Shown here piece after piece: positions 24,285 to 26,792 of a stretch of 26,792 bases of DNA (position 1 is the stretch's first letter; each line of letters begins with the position of its first letter). The position numbers and the translations under genes are program-made. Below the pieces are notes generated by a model. That model saw only the letters and a program-made list of their open reading frames with translations, searched no databases and was not told the origin of the DNA. The stretch comes from an uncultured Peptostreptococcus sp. (GTDB lineage Bacteria > Bacillota > Clostridia > Peptostreptococcales > Peptostreptococcaceae): NCBI GenBank assembly GCA_900759325.1, contig CAAEUW010000060.1:1-26792 (forward strand). The letters run 5' to 3'.

Positions 24285-24974
24285 TTAATCAAGTATATAC
24301 CTAGCCTGTTTTATGTCTTCAGGCGTTGTAATCTTATTATTCATGTATGAGCCCATAATCATCTTTACCTTATGACCATACCTCTCTACCAGGCTTGCAT
24401 CGTCTGTACCTAAAAAAGACTCCTGCCTAGCCCTCGTATGGGCCTCTCTTATAAGGTCAAAACTAAAGGTCTGTGGTGTCTGGGCACACCAAACCTGGCT
24501 CCTATCAGGTGTGTCAATTACAAGACCCTCTTGGTCTACTATCTTGACAGTGTCCTTGCTAGGAACTCCAACGCAGGTCGCTCCACATTCAATTGTCTCT
24601 AGTATGGACCTGGTAATTGTATCCTCATCTACAAAGGGTCTAGCCCCATCATGTATCAGGAGAATATGAGTATCGTCTGAGAGTACCCCCATACAGTTAT
24701 ATATAGAATCCTGTCTCTCTGCCCCACCTACAACCTTTACTATATCCTCAAAACCATAGGCATCTATTATTGAATCTATTTGGACCCTATCTTCCTCCCT
24801 TATAGCTAAGATTATTTTCCTAATCCTAGGGTGGTTATAAAATTTAGCTATTGTATGGGCTATAATAGGCCTATCTCCTAGGTCCAAAAGAATCTTGTTT
24901 CTATCAGCCATCATCCTCTTGCCAGAACCTGCTGCCAAGATGATCACATCTGCATTTATCATATTATTATTCAT
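24285..24974 (-). CDS. ispD: 2-C-methyl-D-erythritol 4-phosphate cytidylyltransferase
   Basis: Adds CMP to methylerythritol phosphate in the MEP pathway. The 229-residue protein begins with the nucleotide-binding loop VIILAAGSGKRM (10-21) and carries the LIHDGARPF and TPQTF motifs. Its ATG overlaps the last 8 bases of the regulator gene (ATGAATAA), so translation is likely coupled; a second in-frame ATG at 24962 is possible. Confidence 0.95.
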   Translation of the reverse strand: MNNNMINADVIILAAGSGKRMMADRNKILLDLGDRPIIAHTIAKFYNHPRIRKIILAIREEDRVQIDSIIDAYGFEDIVKVVGGAERQDSIYNCMGVLSDDTHILLIHDGARPFVDEDTITRSILETIECGATCVGVPSKDTVKIVDQEGLVIDTPDRSQVWCAQTPQTFSFDLIREAHTRARQESFLGTDDASLVERYGHKVKMIMGSYMNNKITTPEDIKQARYILD

Positions 24975-25728
24975 CTTCTTCTACCACCTTGCTTACCCCA
25001 TGTGGATGACCTCCGCCAACCTTCTTTGTAGAAGACTTTGAGTCCATACTATATTTAAAGGCCGACCCAGTCTTCCTAAAACTGCCCGGTGATATACCCA
25101 CAGTTTTTGTGAATACTGTTGAAAAATAGCTCACATTCCTGTAGCCACATTCCTGACTTATTTCAGCTATATTTTTCTCCGTCTGTAAAAGTAGGTTTCT
25201 AGCACGGTTTAATTTCCTATAATTTACATATGAGCTGAAGGTATAGCCAGTTTTTTGTTTGAAAAGCTGGGATAGGTAGCTCTTGTTTATATGGGCATAC
25301 TCCGAAGCCTCCTCTAGGCTTATAGGCTTCTGTATGTTATCATCTATATACTTAAAAACACTCTTTAGGGATGGATTGACACCCAGAATGTTATTTTCCA
25401 GCAATTCATCATAGTACTGGCCTATTATCATGCTGGCAGTTGGTATAAAGTTCTTGCTTGTTATCTTTTTATGCATTAATATCGTACAGTGGTAGCAGCA
25501 ATGCTTAAGAGAAATATTGTGCATGAAAAGTGTGTAGTAGTAGATGGCGTAATTAAGACTATTCAAAAAGGCCCTATAGGCTACTATATTTTCGCTTTTA
25601 ATCCAGCCTCCTGCCAATTTTTTAAATTCTTTCATGGTATTTTCCATATTACCCCTGGCAAGATTTTCGCACAAGGCCCTATAATCTATGTCCATATCAA
25701 AACTGTCTAATTGCGTTATCTTATGCAT
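24967..25728 (-). CDS. AraC-family transcriptional regulator
   Basis: A 253-residue DNA-binding protein. The C-terminal two helix-turn-helix domain spans about 125-220, with ISLEEASEYAHINKSYLSQL as the first HTH and IAEISQECGYRNVSYFSTVF as the second, then the family PGSFRK. The N-terminal 120 residues match no sensor domain I know but contain a cysteine/histidine cluster (HCCYHCTILMHKK). An unusual 35-residue tail (GGGHPHG) follows the DNA-binding part. ATG 25728 has GGAGGT upstream. It overlaps ispD and is divergent from the flavodoxin-like gene, whose promoter holds paired direct repeats. Confidence 0.88.
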   Translation of the reverse strand: MHKITQLDSFDMDIDYRALCENLARGNMENTMKEFKKLAGGWIKSENIVAYRAFLNSLNYAIYYYTLFMHNISLKHCCYHCTILMHKKITSKNFIPTASMIIGQYYDELLENNILGVNPSLKSVFKYIDDNIQKPISLEEASEYAHINKSYLSQLFKQKTGYTFSSYVNYRKLNRARNLLLQTEKNIAEISQECGYRNVSYFSTVFTKTVGISPGSFRKTGSAFKYSMDSKSSTKKVGGGHPHGVSKVVEEDE

Positions 25729-25858
25729 AGGCACACCTCCTTCATTAATTCTTCACCTAGTCTATAAATTAAATGCACACAAATTTCATAACTCCCACGA
25801 TATCCTCTATTATATATCATACGTAGGCTAAAAAATAGGGGGTATTGGGAAAAAGACC

Positions 25859-25893
25859 TAAATATAGTTAATAAATTAATAAATATAGTTAAT
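25859..25893 (+). promoter_or_regulatory. Direct-repeat operator, candidate AraC-type binding site
   Basis: TAAATATAGTTAAT occurs at 25859-25872 and again at 25880-25893, with a shared ATTA after both (18 of 20 bases identical). The repeats are 21 bp apart, two helix turns, and the second one touches the -35 of the flavodoxin promoter. Confidence 0.6.
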
Positions 25894-25920
25894 TGATTAT
25901 AAAATTCATTGTGGTAAAAT
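25893..25920 (+). promoter_or_regulatory. Promoter of the flavodoxin-like gene
   Basis: TTGATT (25893-25898), 16-base spacer, TAAAAT (25915-25920). It leaves a leader of about 115 bases before the start codon. Confidence 0.55.
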
Positions 25921-26044
25921 ATATGGTATAGGAAATGTGATATTAGTTAAACTGAAATTTTAAAAATTTACAGAAAAGAGGGGCTTCTACCTTTAAGATT
26001 TTAAAATATTCTTAGGATAGGCCACTTGAGTTTTGGAGGTAATT

Positions 26045-26596
26045 ATGAAAATTGCTGTAGTATACGGATCTTTATCAGGAAATACAGAAAGGCTAGCTAG
26101 GGGAGTATTCGACAGGATAAGTCCTGAATATGAAAAGGCCATATTCGATGTTAAGGACAAGCCTGACCTATCAGATTATGATGTTGTTGCTCTTGGCTTC
26201 TGGATTGACAAGTCCTTCCCTCACAAGGCAATGAAGGAATTTATACCAGAGGTACGTGACAAGGAGGTCTTCCTAATGGGTACTATGGGCTACTATCCTG
26301 ACTCAGACCACGGCCAGGCATGCATAAAAAATTCTGTAGGCCTAGTTGACAAATCTTGCAAGCTTTTAGGTTACTTTATGTGTAACGGAAAGATAGATAT
26401 GAAAATCCTAGAAAGGATAGGCCAGATGAAGCCTAAGAACATGGGTGAAGAAATCTTTAAAAAGCATATGCTTGATGAAAAGAACCTTATTAGGTACAAG
26501 ATGCTTGGTGACCATGTTAATGAAACAGACATTGAATTCTGCTCAGCTAGGTTCAATGAAAGAATTGCCATAAAGGCAGCCATTGATAGCTTATAA
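26045..26596 (+). CDS. Flavodoxin-like protein
   Basis: A 183-residue protein with a flavodoxin fold. The N-terminal FMN phosphate loop is VYGSLSGNTERLA (6-18), followed by VVALGFWIDKSFPHK and LMGTMGYYPDSDHG, typical of the GFWxDKG-type flavodoxin family that includes BilS-like proteins. It probably shuttles electrons to an unidentified redox partner. ATG 26045 follows GGAGG by about five bases; the TTG-initiated extension overlaps that site. It is a single gene on the plus strand, divergent from the AraC-type regulator and followed by two hairpins. The partner enzyme is not in the window. Confidence 0.85.
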   Translation: MKIAVVYGSLSGNTERLARGVFDRISPEYEKAIFDVKDKPDLSDYDVVALGFWIDKSFPHKAMKEFIPEVRDKEVFLMGTMGYYPDSDHGQACIKNSVGLVDKSCKLLGYFMCNGKIDMKILERIGQMKPKNMGEEIFKKHMLDEKNLIRYKMLGDHVNETDIEFCSARFNERIAIKAAIDSL

Positions 26597-26671
26597 TTTC
26601 AATATAAATATATATGGAATTATGATTCCCCAAATTCCTACCGACATAATTTATAAAATTATGTTAGAAAA

Positions 26672-26696
26672 GGCAGCTAATCCCCAATTAGCTGCC
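26672..26696 (+). terminator. Hairpin after the flavodoxin-like gene (no T run)
   Basis: GGCAGCTAAT / ATTAGCTGCC around a 5-base loop. It lacks a T tail on this strand, so it may stabilise the 3' end. Confidence 0.45.
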
Positions 26697-26709
26697 CCAG
26701 ACTGTAGAC

Positions 26710-26745
26710 AAAGTCCACATGTAAAAGTGTGGACTTTTCTAGTTT
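26710..26745 (+). terminator. Terminator of the flavodoxin-like gene
   Basis: AAAGTCCACA pairs with TGTGGACTTT around an 8-base loop, followed by TCTAGTTTTT. Confidence 0.7.
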
Positions 26746-26792
26746 TTAGTACAATGCAAATGCATCTTTATGATATCCATACCACGAAAATA

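Noticed and set aside
1..26792. CRISPR array, tRNA or rRNA genes
   Set aside because: No regular spaced repeats were seen, and I found no tRNA T-arm consensus or rRNA sequence by eye; only the T-box and L-box RNAs are supported.

Overview
The window looks like chromosomal DNA from a low-GC Gram-positive anaerobe (Bacillota). The support is the AT-rich spacers, strong AGGAGG-type ribosome binding sites, consensus sigma-A promoters, a tRNA-Ser T-box, a lysine (L-box) riboswitch, an insertion-containing S12 of Bacillus type, and heavy use of AGG, CTA and ATA codons. A member of the Tissierellia/Peptoniphilaceae (Anaerococcus/Peptoniphilus-like) would fit, but the genus is a guess. Almost everything is on the minus strand; only the last gene, a flavodoxin-like protein, and one dead transposase fragment are on the plus strand.

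Layout by position: (1) an AGCS sodium:alanine symporter (230-1636) with terminator and promoter. (2) A small accessory patch (about 1980-2820). It holds the degenerate 3' end of an ISL3-family transposase, two copies of the same IS-end-like sequence, a 98-bp palindrome that looks like a MITE, and between them a compact transcription unit with a consensus promoter, a 22-aa ORF and a 65-aa two-helix membrane protein. (3) serS under a tRNA-Ser T-box. (4) A very AT-rich orphan FtsX-type ABC permease. (5) An eight-gene lysine/diaminopimelate operon: aspartokinase, asd, dapA, dapB, dapH, M20 deacetylase, alanine-racemase-like protein, lysA. Its gene order matches the dap operon of Staphylococcus aureus as I remember it. 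It is preceded by a lysine riboswitch that appears to have two tandem copies of its expression platform. (6) Exonuclease III. (7) The str operon rpsL-rpsG-fusA-tuf, with strong promoters before rpsL and tuf that each start with a hairpin. (8) An AraC-type regulator, ispD, ispF and a UDP-glucose dehydrogenase in one run. (9) A divergent flavodoxin-like gene whose promoter carries two perfect 14-bp direct repeats spaced 21 bp, the geometry expected of an AraC-family operator.

How the parts work together: aspartate is taken to lysine by the acetylase branch of the DAP pathway under lysine feedback at the RNA level. The N-acetyl-DAP aminotransferase and a canonical DAP epimerase (dapF) are not in the window. 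The alanine-racemase-like protein in the operon lacks residues typical of true alanine racemases and is a candidate for a different reaction. The str operon is regulated separately, with tuf also able to be transcribed alone. I did not find a CRISPR array, defence island, prophage, tRNA or rRNA. The most unusual signals are the duplicated riboswitch output module, the AraC-type operator, the divergent racemase, the palindrome carrying a promoter-like site inside the lysine operon, and the small-peptide cassette among IS remnants.
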